Shown piece after piece: positions 35,545-48,326 of a stretch of DNA of 64,000 nt. Position 1 is the first letter of the stretch. Each line of letters begins with the position of its first letter. The stretch spans positions 11,686,501-11,750,500 of the forward strand of contig NC_058064.1 of assembly GCF_020085105.1 (NCBI RefSeq), written 5' to 3'. The stretch comes from Siniperca chuatsi. Its lineage: Eukaryota > Chordata > Actinopteri > Centrarchiformes > Sinipercidae. A program made the position numbers and the translations under genes. A model generated the notes under the pieces. The model made no database searches. It saw only the letters and a program-made list of their open reading frames with translations, and had not been told where the DNA came from.

Positions 35545-38500
35545 TCATTGTGGAGGACGAGGCTGTGGTGCCATGTGAAGAGCTTTCCTTCCTTGCTCAC
35601 ATGTTGATGGAAGTTGCCCCTCATTGCCTTGTGAGAGGTTAATCCACAGTCTCAGCGGTGGTGGAGGCAGTTCAGATTGGAATAGCGGAGGCCGCCTTGG
35701 TCTTATGGCTCTCAGATCCCTGCTTCGAACTGAGAGCATCCTGCTTGCAGGCCAAATGGCGAGCGTTCTTGACCTTCTATGACCTTTGCAGAAATGGAGA
35801 ACTGTAGCAACGAGGAGGACGATCAGGATGAGAAGGCAGACGACGAGGAGAGCTGTAAACATGCCAGTCATCCACTGATAGTAGTTAATCTGTTGTGAGG
35901 TGGCAGTGATAGCTGGAGATGCAGATACATAGGTGTTAGAGGTGGGACTGAGGGAAGTATTGGTGCCTAAACCTGGAGTCAGGGTAGTGTGGACAGCAGG
36001 GGTAAATCCATCGAACATGGGAGTGGAAGTAGTGGAGAAACAGTCTTGTCTGAAGCTCACAGTTCCAACTTTAGTGATCAGGAACTCTGGAAGCATTGCT
36101 TCTCTAAACGCAGGGTTAACTGATCCATCTGCAGACCTCATTGCGAACCACATGCTCCGTATTTGATCAACATGGCACCGTCTAAGTCTGTCATGACCCA
36201 TCCCACACAAGCTGTAGTTGTACCAGGACACCACAGTGGACCCAGGCCTTATGGAAACAACAGAGAGGTTGTGTTTGCTAGAGCTATTAAAGAAGCGAGA
36301 CAGTTTTGTCAGCAATAGTTCCACCCTGTGGCGGTGACGGAGAATGGAGTGAAGACTGCGTTGAGCTGTCAGGGTGAAAATGTGACAGGGGTCGACGGGG
36401 CTACGACTGAGATCCAGGGTCACAGGCAGCCAGGTGCTGAGGCTCTGTCTGTCCCGGGCGGCCAGTAGGAGGTACTGAGGAGCAAACTGGAGGTCCACCT
36501 CCAGAGGAACACCGTGAAGCTCCAGACCGTCCAGTGCCAACCACGTACCAACGCTGATGGGAGGCCCATCAATCAACCTAATATCCAGGGAAAGAGCGTC
36601 TGCCTCACCATCTTCTGGGTCTAGGAAGGTTTTAGGTGGGATTGAGAAGTGGAAGGGGAACCCAACAGTGGCCATCAACACTGGAATAGACATCAACACT
36701 TTGGGTGGGAGATTCATGGAGCCTGAAATATACATAAAATAAACAATGTTTAAATTATTGCTCAGAAATAGTGAATAAACATGTCTGTAAACAAACAAAC
36801 AAAAAAATAAATTTGATATTTCAGATTTATAGATATAGAAATGTTCGTTTGCAAAAACAAATTCAATGTTGGATGTTAAAGGTACCCTGTGGAGTTTTTG
36901 ACCACTAGTAGCAGTATGGAGCAATGTTTTGATGCGTGGGGTCCTGTTTTGTTAGTATTTTTTGTAGAGGTGCAACGATTAATTGATTGACAAAAAATGT
37001 ATTTATTTATTTAATGGAATTGCAACAGTTTTGATGATTGATCAGTTGTTTTCATAACTTTTTAAGCAAAAATGCCAAATATTGATGGTTCCAGCTTCTC
37101 AGATGTGATAATTCGACGCTTTTCTTCGTAATATATAATAGTAAACAGAACATGTTTTCTGACATTTTGCAGACAAAACGATTAACTGATAATAAAAAAT
37201 AATTGGCAGATTAATCGATAGTGAAAATAATTGTTGGTTGTAGCCCTAATCTTCTGTCGCACACATTAGGACACACATTCACATACAAGCTGCAATACAT
37301 TTTCCTGCCGCAAGTTTTACACTATTCCACTTACTGACAGTTGGTGGCGGTAACGCGCCAAAAAATTTAGCAACACAGCAGGAAAGGCTGCAAGGCAAGC
37401 AAGCAAACATGGATGTAAACAATGTAGATTTCAAATGTTTTAATAGGGGGGACATGCACTCAACAAGTTTGTCAGGTCTAAAAGAAAAGATTGGTGAGAA
37501 ACACTGAATGTAAACAAAACTTTGGTTACAAAAAACAATTCCACAGGGGACCTTTAATGTGTTTTCTTAAAACGTTGGTTTTGTTTCAAATACTTTCTAC
37601 TCTTATTGGGTACATAATAAGTAATAACTAATAAAAAAGCACTTTATGAATGTATTTATTTATTTCGTCAGTCTTTCCGAGAGTATATTTAGGCTTTTTA
37701 TGCAAAAAAACAATGTATTTGGGTAAAGATTGCCTCTAGTGCAACAGACATGTTGGCAGCTGTCCACTACAACCAGTTTCTCTAGTGCAACTGAGATTTA
37801 CAGGAAGTTCCTTGCTCAATGGTAATGGTACCCTTGGTACTTACTTGAGATGGAAGGTGTTGGCTGGACTGAGCTCTGTCTTCTATATAAGGAAAGGCCT
37901 ACAGCCTGTAATGATGTTAATAATGTGGTTGACATCCCATAAAATCGACTGAAAGACATGCTTAGAATCTGCTGTGTGGGACGTCCTTTTGTGATTGGCC
38001 CACTGCTGTCTGTTTGGCAGATTAACAAGGAATTCTCTATACGGACACAATTGCCACTGAGGGCAGATGTGTTCGCTGCTAATGATGTGTATGTGATTAC
38101 TAAGAAGCCACTCGCTTCTAGAGAAGGAAGAGTGTCTGAAATGTCCATTTGTGGTGTAGCTGTTACGTGGTTTATTTCTGTAGTCTTACTGGCAGACAGA
38201 TGCATCGCTGGGTTTGACGTCTGGGTTGAAAAGAATTGTTCACTTGAATCAGACATTAAAAACTGTGATGGAAAAACAGTCCAGTGCTTCCCATCTGGTG
38301 AATAACCTGTCAAAAAGTCCAGAACGTGCTCCACTGTGTTCTCGAGGTCGGTACGTCTGATTTGAGGGGTACAACCATTTACATACACATGATCCTGTGC
38401 CACAGATTGGCCACATAACGGGAATGAAGGATCAAGAGTCTGCATTTGATGAATGAAGGATGTAGTGTAGGGCTCCTGAACAGCAGAGGGAGCAGTTGGA

Positions 38501-41500
38501 TCAAAATAGACATTGGACACTAGTCTAGCGCTTTCAAATACTGAAAGAGGAACTGGACAGGTCACACTAGGGCTTGGTGCAATTGTAGTCAGGATTGCTG
38601 TATTTAAATGCACGCTTGTTGTCATTCCAATGACTAAGGATATGTGGGAAAACACAAATAATGGGACAGAAAGGATATGATGGGTTTTAGTTAAAGCAAT
38701 GTTTACTTGAAGAACCCAAGATGGGTATGTTGGCTGTAGGGACTTCAGTAAAATGTCTGAGCTTAATGTCTGTATTAGTGCATTTTGATCAAAACACAAT
38801 TCTGTGCCTATTTTTGACTGTAAGTATATTTCAACTTTGTTTTCAAGATTTCTTTGCAAAGACGAGACACTAATATCAGGTAGCAAAGATTTTGAGAATG
38901 TCTGCGACAGTGGCATCGTAAACGATGATGCTTTGAGAGACTCTACTGTAAATACTGGATTTGTAATATGGGGTGTCTCAAGTTGTCCACTAAAAAAGCC
39001 AAGCTCAGAAGGTAAAGCTGGTGTAAATGTCATCACTGAGGGCTCCAGCAAGGACGTTGAGAGCGAAGACTCCAATTCGGTTTGTCCAGACAGTGTCAGC
39101 TGACCCGTTAATGTGACCGATGACACGTCCTGAGTTGTTACATTTAGCTGAGACATTACATCCTGATTCATCGCAGACAAGGCTGAGGACAGATGTTGGG
39201 TTGTATCAAAGTGCTGAGTTATTGATAATTGCTCAGCCATTAAATATGAGGTCGGTGACACATCTGGAAACAGCTGAGTAGACGGTATTCTGTTTGATGG
39301 TGGCTGTGACTGTATTGTCTTTAATCTGGAGTTCAGTAGCAGGACCTCACTAAAAGTCTCTGTTAGAGGTGGGTGAGAAACAGATGGGAGGTTATAAAGT
39401 GTTGGTTTGGCAGTGTGGTGATCTTTAATAGGCCCTTGGTTATAGATAATGTGACCTATGAAAGAGAAAATGCAAGTCAGTACAATGGAAAAATATTCCA
39501 TGAATGCAGTAAATCATCAAATTAAATAAAATCATCACTACTGTTGTCTGGGATTGTTTATGGATGTACTTAATTTATCCATTCTTTCATTCAGCCATCC
39601 TTTCACTGATATGCAGTCATACATTAGTTGGTTTTCCCACCAACATAACGAGCTAACAACTATTCATTGTATTCAATCACCAAACTTACAGCTGCTATAC
39701 TCATTTTTTTTAATATTAACAATGGATCAAATGACTATGCATAATGTGAAAGGGTTCGATCACAGACAAACTCACAGAGAATTGTCAACTCTGCAGCTCT
39801 ATGGAGTGTTTAATGGCCCACAACATTTCCAGATGCTCTAAAAACCCACTGCACACTACATGCCCAGCTCCAAAAGGTAGATATGCTTCATTCAACCAAT
39901 GTCGGCAAAAGAACAGCAAAACCTCCACTTATTCTGACTTGGGAGTGTTCATACATTATTCCAAGATGGTTACCCCCACTGCCAGCCTTGTAGTCACATC
40001 ATTTAAATAGCCTTAATTAGCTTTTGCAGTGTTGTCACTGCTGAAGTGAAATCAGATACAAACTGCTCCATTTTAAATAACTGAATTGATTATATTAGTG
40101 TTAATATTGGATTTTTATCTAGATGTAACTGCCATCGATGGTGGCTTTGCAGCCATTTTGCTGTTTGTTGACACTTTCTTTTCAACCAGTCGGAGATATC
40201 ATCGCTGTCAGAAATTTCCAATATCCCCGACTTCTGGAATTACAACTCGGAGGCTGACCTGAAAGTTATTTCCAACTTGGTTGCTTGTTATTAAGGTCTA
40301 AACAACATAACGTGAACACAGCAATAGACAGTCAGTGACTAGCAGGTAAACACAGTGGAGAATTTAGCTGCTAAAAGGGAAATGAATATTGGACGTAGAT
40401 TGATCATGTGGCCAGAAACATGACACCAAATGAATGCCAATGTTGCTCTGTATCTGCTGCATTTGTGAATAAGCAACTGTTTGCTAACAAGTTCGCTATA
40501 GCAACCTAAAGGTGTAGCATTTGCAGCTTGTTTCTGCTGTCTCCAAGTGTCCAAAATATAATTTAATGTAGTTTTAAATACATTTTTTCATCCACTTTCA
40601 TCCACTTGATTTATAATTCATAATGTATGTCTTCATGTGATCCTCAACATGACATTCAACTCTAACATAGTCATTTGTTTTCTATGTCATTCATGCTTCT
40701 CATATTTCCATCACTACATTGGCCCATATGTTCTTCTATTCATTCACCCATTGAGCTCCATTCTGTGGGCTCCCCTTCAAACAGAGATCAAGTCATTACA
40801 ACATATGACTTGAATGACGGAGCACCCAGAACAATCCCATATAGTCATATAGAAGTCAGCGGCAGCAGACTTACCCAGTGAGCTCACTGTGGGCTGACTT
40901 TCTGAGTCAGTGTGGCTGGCTCTATGAGAACCAGACCAGAGGGGGGATTCCTTCGGGTGGGGTCGGAGGGTCAGACGGGTGGTGAGCAATTTTCTGTCGA
41001 CTGCCTCATGTGTCAGCGTGGAAGTGACACCGTAAGAGGCTGGGGTCAGTGGCAGTGAGAGGTAAATACTGTGCAGTGTGGATGATGGTAATGATGGATC
41101 TGATGTGACTTCTGATACTTGTTCACTGCAGCCAGTCGCCTCTACATGAGGTTTTATTTTCGAGGCAGAAAGCTCAGTTTGCTTGATATGTTCCTGAGAT
41201 TTGTGAACTGAAATCCGGTTTGGAAGAGTGCAGCCAGGTTCCACACTGGTTGACATGTGCAAAGTTGTCAAAATAATGTTGCCAGTAAATGCTTGTCGCT
41301 CCAGGAAAGCATTAACATCCTTGCTGTATGGGTGCCAAGTTGTCTGCTTGATAGAGAAAAGAAAATTTGAGGACACCTGTTTTTTTTGCATGTGATTTGT
41401 CTCTAAAATAGCGATAGGCATCTCAGGATTAATGTCAGAGTGATACATGAGCGTCTTACAAGCATGCAGTGCAGAAGTAAACTTGAAAACCTTCTCAGGT

Positions 41501-44450
41501 GAATCTAGGCAAATATCAGCCTGTGGGCCAGAGTGCTGAAGTAAAAATCCTTTGGTGACAGAGATGGCGGTATTTTCAGTTGAATCATCTGCGTGTGTTG
41601 GCTCCAGCCTTGTCCCCACATGGTTCATATGTAATAAGATGATCGACAAACTTGGTTCCAGCTTGGTCAAAGGAAGAGAATATATGTGTGAATGCTCTAG
41701 TTTCGCAGTCTGATGGACCTGAGTTGGCGTTGGAACGATCATATTCCGAATAGGGGTACATTTTAGCCTTTGCAAGTCTCTCTTAACTTTACGTGGGACC
41801 CCTCCAGGTGCACAAAGCACCCGCCATCCAAAAACAGGAGCTTCCAGTAACCTTGCCAACCCTCCTGCTGTCACACTGTATTCCAGTACCTTGGCTAAAT
41901 CAGACTGTCGTTCCTCTCCTTGACATCCGACACGCCACAGAAGCTGAGCAACATCTGCTGAGACATCTTGTTTCTCATTACCACGAGTAATTTTCTCAGC
42001 AAGCCCACCTTGCCTACAAACTCTGAACTTCTCTTGTTGTTGTATGAAGGATTTTCTTCTTGAAAATAGGTAGACAAAGCCCAGTGGCAGGCGCAGGTAG
42101 TCAGCCATGATGGTGGCCAAACGGATACGCTGGCTGGCGTCAAGAGTCACCGGGTTCAACTGAAGTAGAAGGTTAGCCCAGATGGTCATTTCCCCCTGAG
42201 AGCAGGACAGTGTATTCCTATTAGACCCAGAGACAAAGTAAAATCAGATTTTCAATTATTTTAAAGGATAAGTCTGTCGATATTCTGTATTTTTCTTATT
42301 GTCAACAAATCCCATGAAAAGACCAAACGAACGATGAACTGATCCTACTAATAAGTATCGTCTGTGCAGCCAAGTCTGATGTAGTTAATTTCTTGTGGCA
42401 TAGATGTCCAATGAGCCACACTGTCGCGCTGGGTGACTCGATCCTACATACACTGTCCTAATGTTGTAAATACTCACCAGTGAGCCGCCGACAAATGCTC
42501 TATTTACTCGTGTGGGAGTGACGTTTTCTAAAAAAGTACAGTGCCCAGTTAAAACTATATATTTGTGACCTTTTTTTAGCTGCCTGCATTAACTGCCATG
42601 TTTTGGCCACATAGAGGCAGCACAACAAGCTGTAAAAACAAAATAAAAAACATTGATATATTATCACCTTATAAAGTTGATATGTTAAACATGTCAGCTA
42701 ACAGTTTCCCATTTAATCATCCATCACATGGAACAACATTAGCATTCAGGAGCAGGGTTTGTGCCCACTTGATAAATGTAACATTCACTCTCTTTTTAGC
42801 TCTGTGGGTTTGTTGCCACGAGCGATCCCCCTTCACATTATTCATAGCCATTTATTTTATTCTAAGAGCCAAAAAGCATTCTGATGAGTGGAAAACACTG
42901 TCATTGTCCTATCGCTAGGTCCATTTAGCATTTTCTGTGTTAGTAGCCTAGTCAAACCACTGGGGTACTCAAATACAATATTCAATACACAATACTACAA
43001 TACAAAACATTCAAATGCAGGAAAAGATTTGTTTTGGTCTATATATCTCAGCACACAGTTGGCTTTGTAAAGTGTAAAGAACCTGCAGTAAGTCTTCCCC
43101 ATGTGCTATAAAGATCAAGAAAAAATGGCTGCATACTTCCACCCCTCATTTCCTGCCCTCTTACCTTGCTGGGTTCTTGTCAGCCACTGTTCTGTTTAGG
43201 ATGTGCAGATAAAAGTAGGCAGCACGCTGCTCTCCAATAACAGACACTTTAAAGTGGTATATCCCACAATCCTCAGTCAGAGCCAAGCCAGCTAGACAGC
43301 TAGTCTGTCGCCAAAAAACCATCCAGTGGGGCAAAGTGCTGTCTCCATCAGCCAGAGATAGCTGGGGGGAGAGGAGCTTATATTAGTAGTTTGAATTTAA
43401 TATTTTTTTCATGTATGCTTGTTTGTGTGTGTGCAAGCTGTGGCCACACTGCTTCTAGATTAAAGACACATCACTTTTCAACAGCATCCCTGCAAGAAGG
43501 TCTGCAGGACTATACTATGAAGCCATCAAACTCCACTTCATCATCAGATGTAATGAACACCCACAAGCAAGCGTGTGCAATTTGGGACACTAATCACTGT
43601 GCAGTATCACATGATGCAGACAATCATTTTATGATTGCAGGTGTGTGCGTTGGGGTTGGTACTGCTGTGGGAGATAAAAAGCAGAACAAAACAAAAAACC
43701 CCTAATTGTATTCACTGCCATTCTACGGTTGCCTTCCTTCTGTCACAACATAAAAACAGACTCTCATTGTGACATTGAGGACGCTGACCAAGCATTCCCA
43801 CACAATCCTCATACTTTATGAGTGTGTCGAACCTGGCACATAGCTGTGTGGATTCAAATGTGTAATATGTTGATGTCAGCATATTAAGGAAGCCAAGAAC
43901 TAAGCCTGAATGAGGCTTTAAGGGGCACTTTGCAACCTGGGTTTTTGCCTTCCTGGGCAAATTTCTCCAGGTGCTGCTGACCCCAACTCCATTACACTAT
44001 ATAAATGAGGGAAATCACGAAAAACACAATATGACCCCTTTAATCAAATAGTAACACATGAAAGATATTCCAAAAATGACAAAATAATTGATAAAGTGCC
44101 TCGCTAACTTTAAACTTATATCAATTTGGTATGCAAAATGAATTTACTTTGTAGACATATCTGCCCAAAGATTTGTCTTTATTATCTTCGAGGAATGCTC
44201 GGCTCACCTGGTAACGCTTCGTGTGTCCCGGGGTTGCTGGGATGGGTAGTTTAAAAAAGAAAGGGGATCCTGCCTCAGACGTAAAGTTGGGAAAGCCACC
44301 GACTTCAGTCGTTATAGGACAATGTTGCATTAAACTTTGATTGTGCTTCACATTCTCCAGCAGCAGCAACACTTTGAGGTAGAAGTCCAGGGTTTTACAT
44401 GACAGGGTGATCTTTCGGTTAAATGGTCCAGGGTGCTTGAGGTCATCCAT
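35545..44450 (-). CDS. divergent dystroglycan paralog (five coding exons, ~1,523 aa)
   Basis: Dystroglycan links extracellular laminin-type ligands to the cytoskeleton. Exons 44208-44450, 43165-43361, 40875-42217, 37845-39455 and 35545-36722 sum to 4,572 nt with every phase matching. Domains in order: a cadherin-like domain (residues ~45-145; LPHWMVFW, LTEDCGIYHFKVSVIG); an S6-like domain (~150-290; DASQRIRLATIM, APVFGWRV), aligned with alpha-dystroglycan's LGYPVVGWHI; a KVKR pro-protein-like site (~293); a Ser/Thr-rich mucin-like stretch (~300-1,130); a second cadherin-like domain (~1,140-1,240; GFPFHFSIPPKTFLDPEDGE); a SEA-like domain with RPGSTVVSWYN, matching the human RGSIVVEWTNN cleavage site; paired cysteines (RRCHVDQI, FRQDCF); a membrane span (~1,412-1,440). 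The 83-residue tail has PPPP but no PPxY. DAG1 is about 895 residues. No signal peptide is evident, so an upstream exon may be missing. Confidence 0.85.
36878..37560. mobile_element. nested MITE-like repeats in last intron of dystroglycan paralog
   Basis: The outer element begins 'ttaaaggtaccctgtggagt' and ends 'ccacaggggacctttaa', an inverted pair. Inside it, 36965-37249 is a second repeat with 'gaggtgcaacgattaattga' and 'gttggttgtagcccta' ends. This family, as I recall it, is abundant in teleosts, and fragments also sit near 32090-32165 and 46560-46655. Confidence 0.65.
39502..40874. other. intron of the dystroglycan paralog, no feature seen
   Basis: Non-coding sequence between exons 4 and 3. 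No exon-like or repeat-end pattern was recognised. Confidence 0.5.
42218..43164. other. intron of the dystroglycan paralog, no feature seen
   Basis: Intron 2. Short open frames here (for example around 42598-42918 plus) have no recognisable content. Confidence 0.5.
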
Positions 44451-47400
44451 GTCCTGTTACTACGGGACTGAATTCGAGGTAACGCTTCATCTCACTCTAC
44501 CACTCTCGTTTTTCACTTCGATCTTTTTCTTTCTTGTAAGGTAAATAAATCCTGAGAGCGCTGGTGTTCTTTTTTAGTCTCACCAGATATCCAGAATGTC
44601 ATTTAATATGTTAATTATGGCAAAATGTATTCCACGCATCCATTATTCTGGTTGATTTTCAACCAGTCCACTTAAATGTTGCTCAGGAAAATGTAGATTT
44701 CATGCACAAAAAGAATCTGCATTGTAAAGCATTGGTACCATCTATGAAATCCATGGGAGCCAACCACCTCCAACACGTGGTAATGAACATTTTTTGCAGG
44801 CTGAAAGTTTTCATAGTATTTCCAGCCTTTTTCATCAGTCATGTCTGTGTCCTTTCTTACCATTGCACTGTACTGCTGCTCACTGAGGAATGCACCCAGT
44901 AGTCCTATAATGTCTCTGTTGTCCGCTTAATCAGGTTAAAAAAGATCAAAATTCCAACAGAATACGTGTAACAAGGCAGGGACATCTTCACATAAACGCT
45001 TTACAATGAATCACCAACAACAAACGTGTGTGTTTACAACAGGGCAGAACCTGATCCTCAAAGCAGTCATTAACAGAGCTCTTTCTCTGTTGATACTGCA
45101 TGTTGCTGGAGGTCCAGTTACAAGTCAGTGGTGGTTACTAGGATACCTGCAATGCTACCAGAAACTCTATCAATTACTTTTGCGACTGAAGGTCACAGAT
45201 GGCTGATGTCACTTCAGCCTCTTAGTGCATCAGATCAGAAAGTGCAGACTATTTTTGTGTCAGGAATGGCACTCAGGCATTTCTTGGAAAATTCTTTTTG
45301 AAGTGATGTGACATGTTTTGTCTAAATTGTGAATGTGCGCATGTGAGTGATGACTTTGACTGTTGTGCACACTTTAAAGCCTCTGAAAACATGGCTTCAC
45401 ATCTCAAGTATTTATCTATAACATTAAATATTCCTGACTAAATACGCAACAATGAGTTAAAACAAGTCAAAGTCTATAGCCATGCTAGCGGTTCTGTTGT
45501 ACTAAGGCAAAGTGGCGCTTTGAGCTAAATACTAATGTCAGCATGCTAACATGCTCATGATGACAATGTTAACATGTGGATGTTTAGTAGGTATAATGTT
45601 TACTAATAAGCAATAAAAACAAAGTACGGCTGAGGCTGGTTGGAATGTCACTAGTTTTGAAGGTATTTGGTCATAAATAACAAATTAAATTTTTGGCCTG
45701 ATGATGGCGCTAGGTGAAAAGTTGGGGGAACACCAAAGTGGTTACAATTCATTCCTGAGGGACATGAATGTCTCTATCAAGTTTTGTGGTAGAGAAATTC
45801 TGTCTACTTTAGGTTCTTGAAATAAAGCTGAAATCACATAACTGTGAATACAAGGTTTTTATTCATGTACACAAAGAGAGAAGACCCCTTACATGAAAAT
45901 CACACAGCAAATCAAGCCGACTATGCTGAGTAACAAACAACTTCCCATACTCCACGCATCATATCGATTCTTCTCATAACAAAGTCATTTCTCATGCCTG
46001 GTTTTGACTGCTTGATGCATATACACACACATACAGACTTCACTCTGTACCTAGTTAAAGATTGTCTTCTCACAGCAGAGCAAAAACATTTTTTCCACTT
46101 GAAAAGCACTCAGTAAAAATGCATCCCCCTTGTTAACCTGCCATCCCCCCCTCTCCATCCCCCAGTAGCAGAGAGTGCAGGGGCAGAGGGGTTGTTTAGT
46201 TGAATATGTCAGCCTGACTCATTGATCCTTTATCTGACTGAGGTTTGTGCAAGTTACAATCTATGGCCCAGTCCATGGCTCTGAAATATTAGTGGCCTAA
46301 CTGTGCTGTGTATTGTTAAATCCATGGCACTTAACAAATCACATACTGAGCACCAAAGTCACAAGGACTCATCCTCTAGGCACCATGGATATTTGTTCCA
46401 AATTTCATGGCAATCCATCCAGTAGTTATTGAGATATTTCTGACTGGACCAAAGTGGTGGACCCATTGCCATCCCTAGAGCCACACTGCTAACCCTAACC
46501 CTATCTTTGGCTTTTGGTCTCTTAGGTCAGACAACACAGGTAAAGTGAAGACATCAACTTGGACTCCAGAAAATTTTAACTGGCATTTTTCAATGTTTTC
46601 TGACCATCTTATTGACTAAATGACTAATCGATAAGATTAATAGTCGCAGCCTTACTGTAGTTAAGTGAATGGTACCCAATGGCTGCCTGGAAGGCAAGAA
46701 AACACATTTAAAAAATCAAAACACTATGACATGCTTAAATCCAATGTCAGTGTACGCAATTTGTAGTAAATTGCTTAAAACACACAAAACACTGATGTGG
46801 TTCTTGAAGGGTTTTTAGGTTTTTTAGGGTTAAGTCACTCACATTTTATATTTTCACACTTGGATCCACATTTTGGCTAAATAAAAGTAACTTGATGGCT
46901 TATAAAATTATTTCCCCTTATTTCAGGCATCAGAAAAAACGATTATTGTGGTGGTTAAAGTATTAGTCCTCCTGTGCGGACTGATGGGAGCAGGCCAGAC
47001 CATGACAACGAGGTCCGTTGAGAAGAATAAGTGATGCTGAAATGGACACAAACATATATTACATGGCACCAGTCCAAACAGATGTGGAGGAAAAGGGCAG
47101 ACTGAATAAAGAACAGTCTCACTTATCGTCCCAAGGAAGCAATGACGATGGGAAGAAAAAATGCACTTTCATACAGCATGTGGGTGGTGTTTAGAAAGGA
47201 TTTCTTTATGAGGTTCAAATGGGCACCTATAATAATTTCTGAGGGGATTGCTCTGTCAGAGTGAGTTGTTTTAACATTCCTTTAATGACAAAACTTTTCA
47301 AAACTGAAAATACACGTGATAATATAGATATTTCGTTGTGTGTAGTTAATTTCTTTGTATGTCTTGTTTTCTTTTAGGGCAGGGCACAGCATTGAGCGTA

Positions 47401-48326
47401 TGCCAGGACACTGTGCATTTTAGGGAGACACACAAGCAGCAACCTTAAAAGGGGCACCCCAGTGATTTAGCATTGCACTTAAATTAACTTGGAGGACTCA
47501 CAAGAGATATTAAAAAAAAGAGTAGTCAAAAGGTGTGCAGCAGAGGCCGAGATATCCTGACTTTTAGTTTGGCTAAAACACCAAAAACACTGGATCCTAC
47601 AATCCCCCTAATGCAACTTGACAATTAACTTTTCAATGCTGTGAGCACCATAAACCAAGTTCCTTTCATCTCCACATTGGAGGGAAGCAGAAAGCGGAGC
47701 ATGTGCCATGTATCAAGGCTGAGTCCGTGCCACAGCGGCGCGGGTTCGAATCCAGCCCGGGCCCTTTACTGCATGTAATGATATCTCCCCTGCCTTTCCT
47801 GTCTCTACCAAATAAAGCAGACATGTCAAAAAATCTTAAAACAAACAAACAAAAAAAAGCGAATGAAACCAAAACTATCTGCATAGCCAGATAACATTAG
47901 AGGTAGGTGAGAAAATATAATATGTTGTGATTTGGATGAACCAACCCTTCAAGTTCTTCAGAATAAAAAAAAAATCTTTTGCCAAATCACTGTTTTCACA
48001 TTTTTAATTTGACTTTTTGTCAATTATAAACTTTTTGTCAGTAATAAACAACAACTTCTATTAAAATATCAGTGGCTCACACAAACCCTTAAGATTATCT
48101 GTGCTATGTTTTTGGAATGGTAGCTTTGCATAGTTAGAAAATAATGACTAAGCTGGTCCTTTATGCATTAATGGATTTACTATCCTTGCTGATATATTAG
48201 CAATATTGACTTAAAGATGAGATGGAATATTTTTAAAACCAGACTGCAAGTTGCACTGTTTAAACCAGAATGACATACAATTTTACATATTTTACACTTC
48301 TTGTATTAAAACACCAGCTACTACTT
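44451..48326. other. intergenic, dispersed repeats
   Basis: There is no supported gene. It may hide an upstream signal-peptide exon of the dystroglycan paralog and the 3' UTR of the zinc-finger gene that starts at 48327. 45480-45800 ('tgtcagcatgctaacatgct') and 46360-46490 ('ccaaatttcatggcaatcca') belong to a widespread teleost repeat family also seen at 21490-21800. Confidence 0.6.
47690..47850 (+). mobile_element. tRNA-derived SINE (3' part) with A-rich tail
   Basis: A B-box-like 'gggttcgaatcca' is followed by 'cctttactgcatgtaatgat', 'cctttcctgtctctaccaaa' and 'aataaagcagacatgtc', then an A-rich end. This is the layout of a common fish SINE family. The tRNA-like left end is degenerate. Confidence 0.65.
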
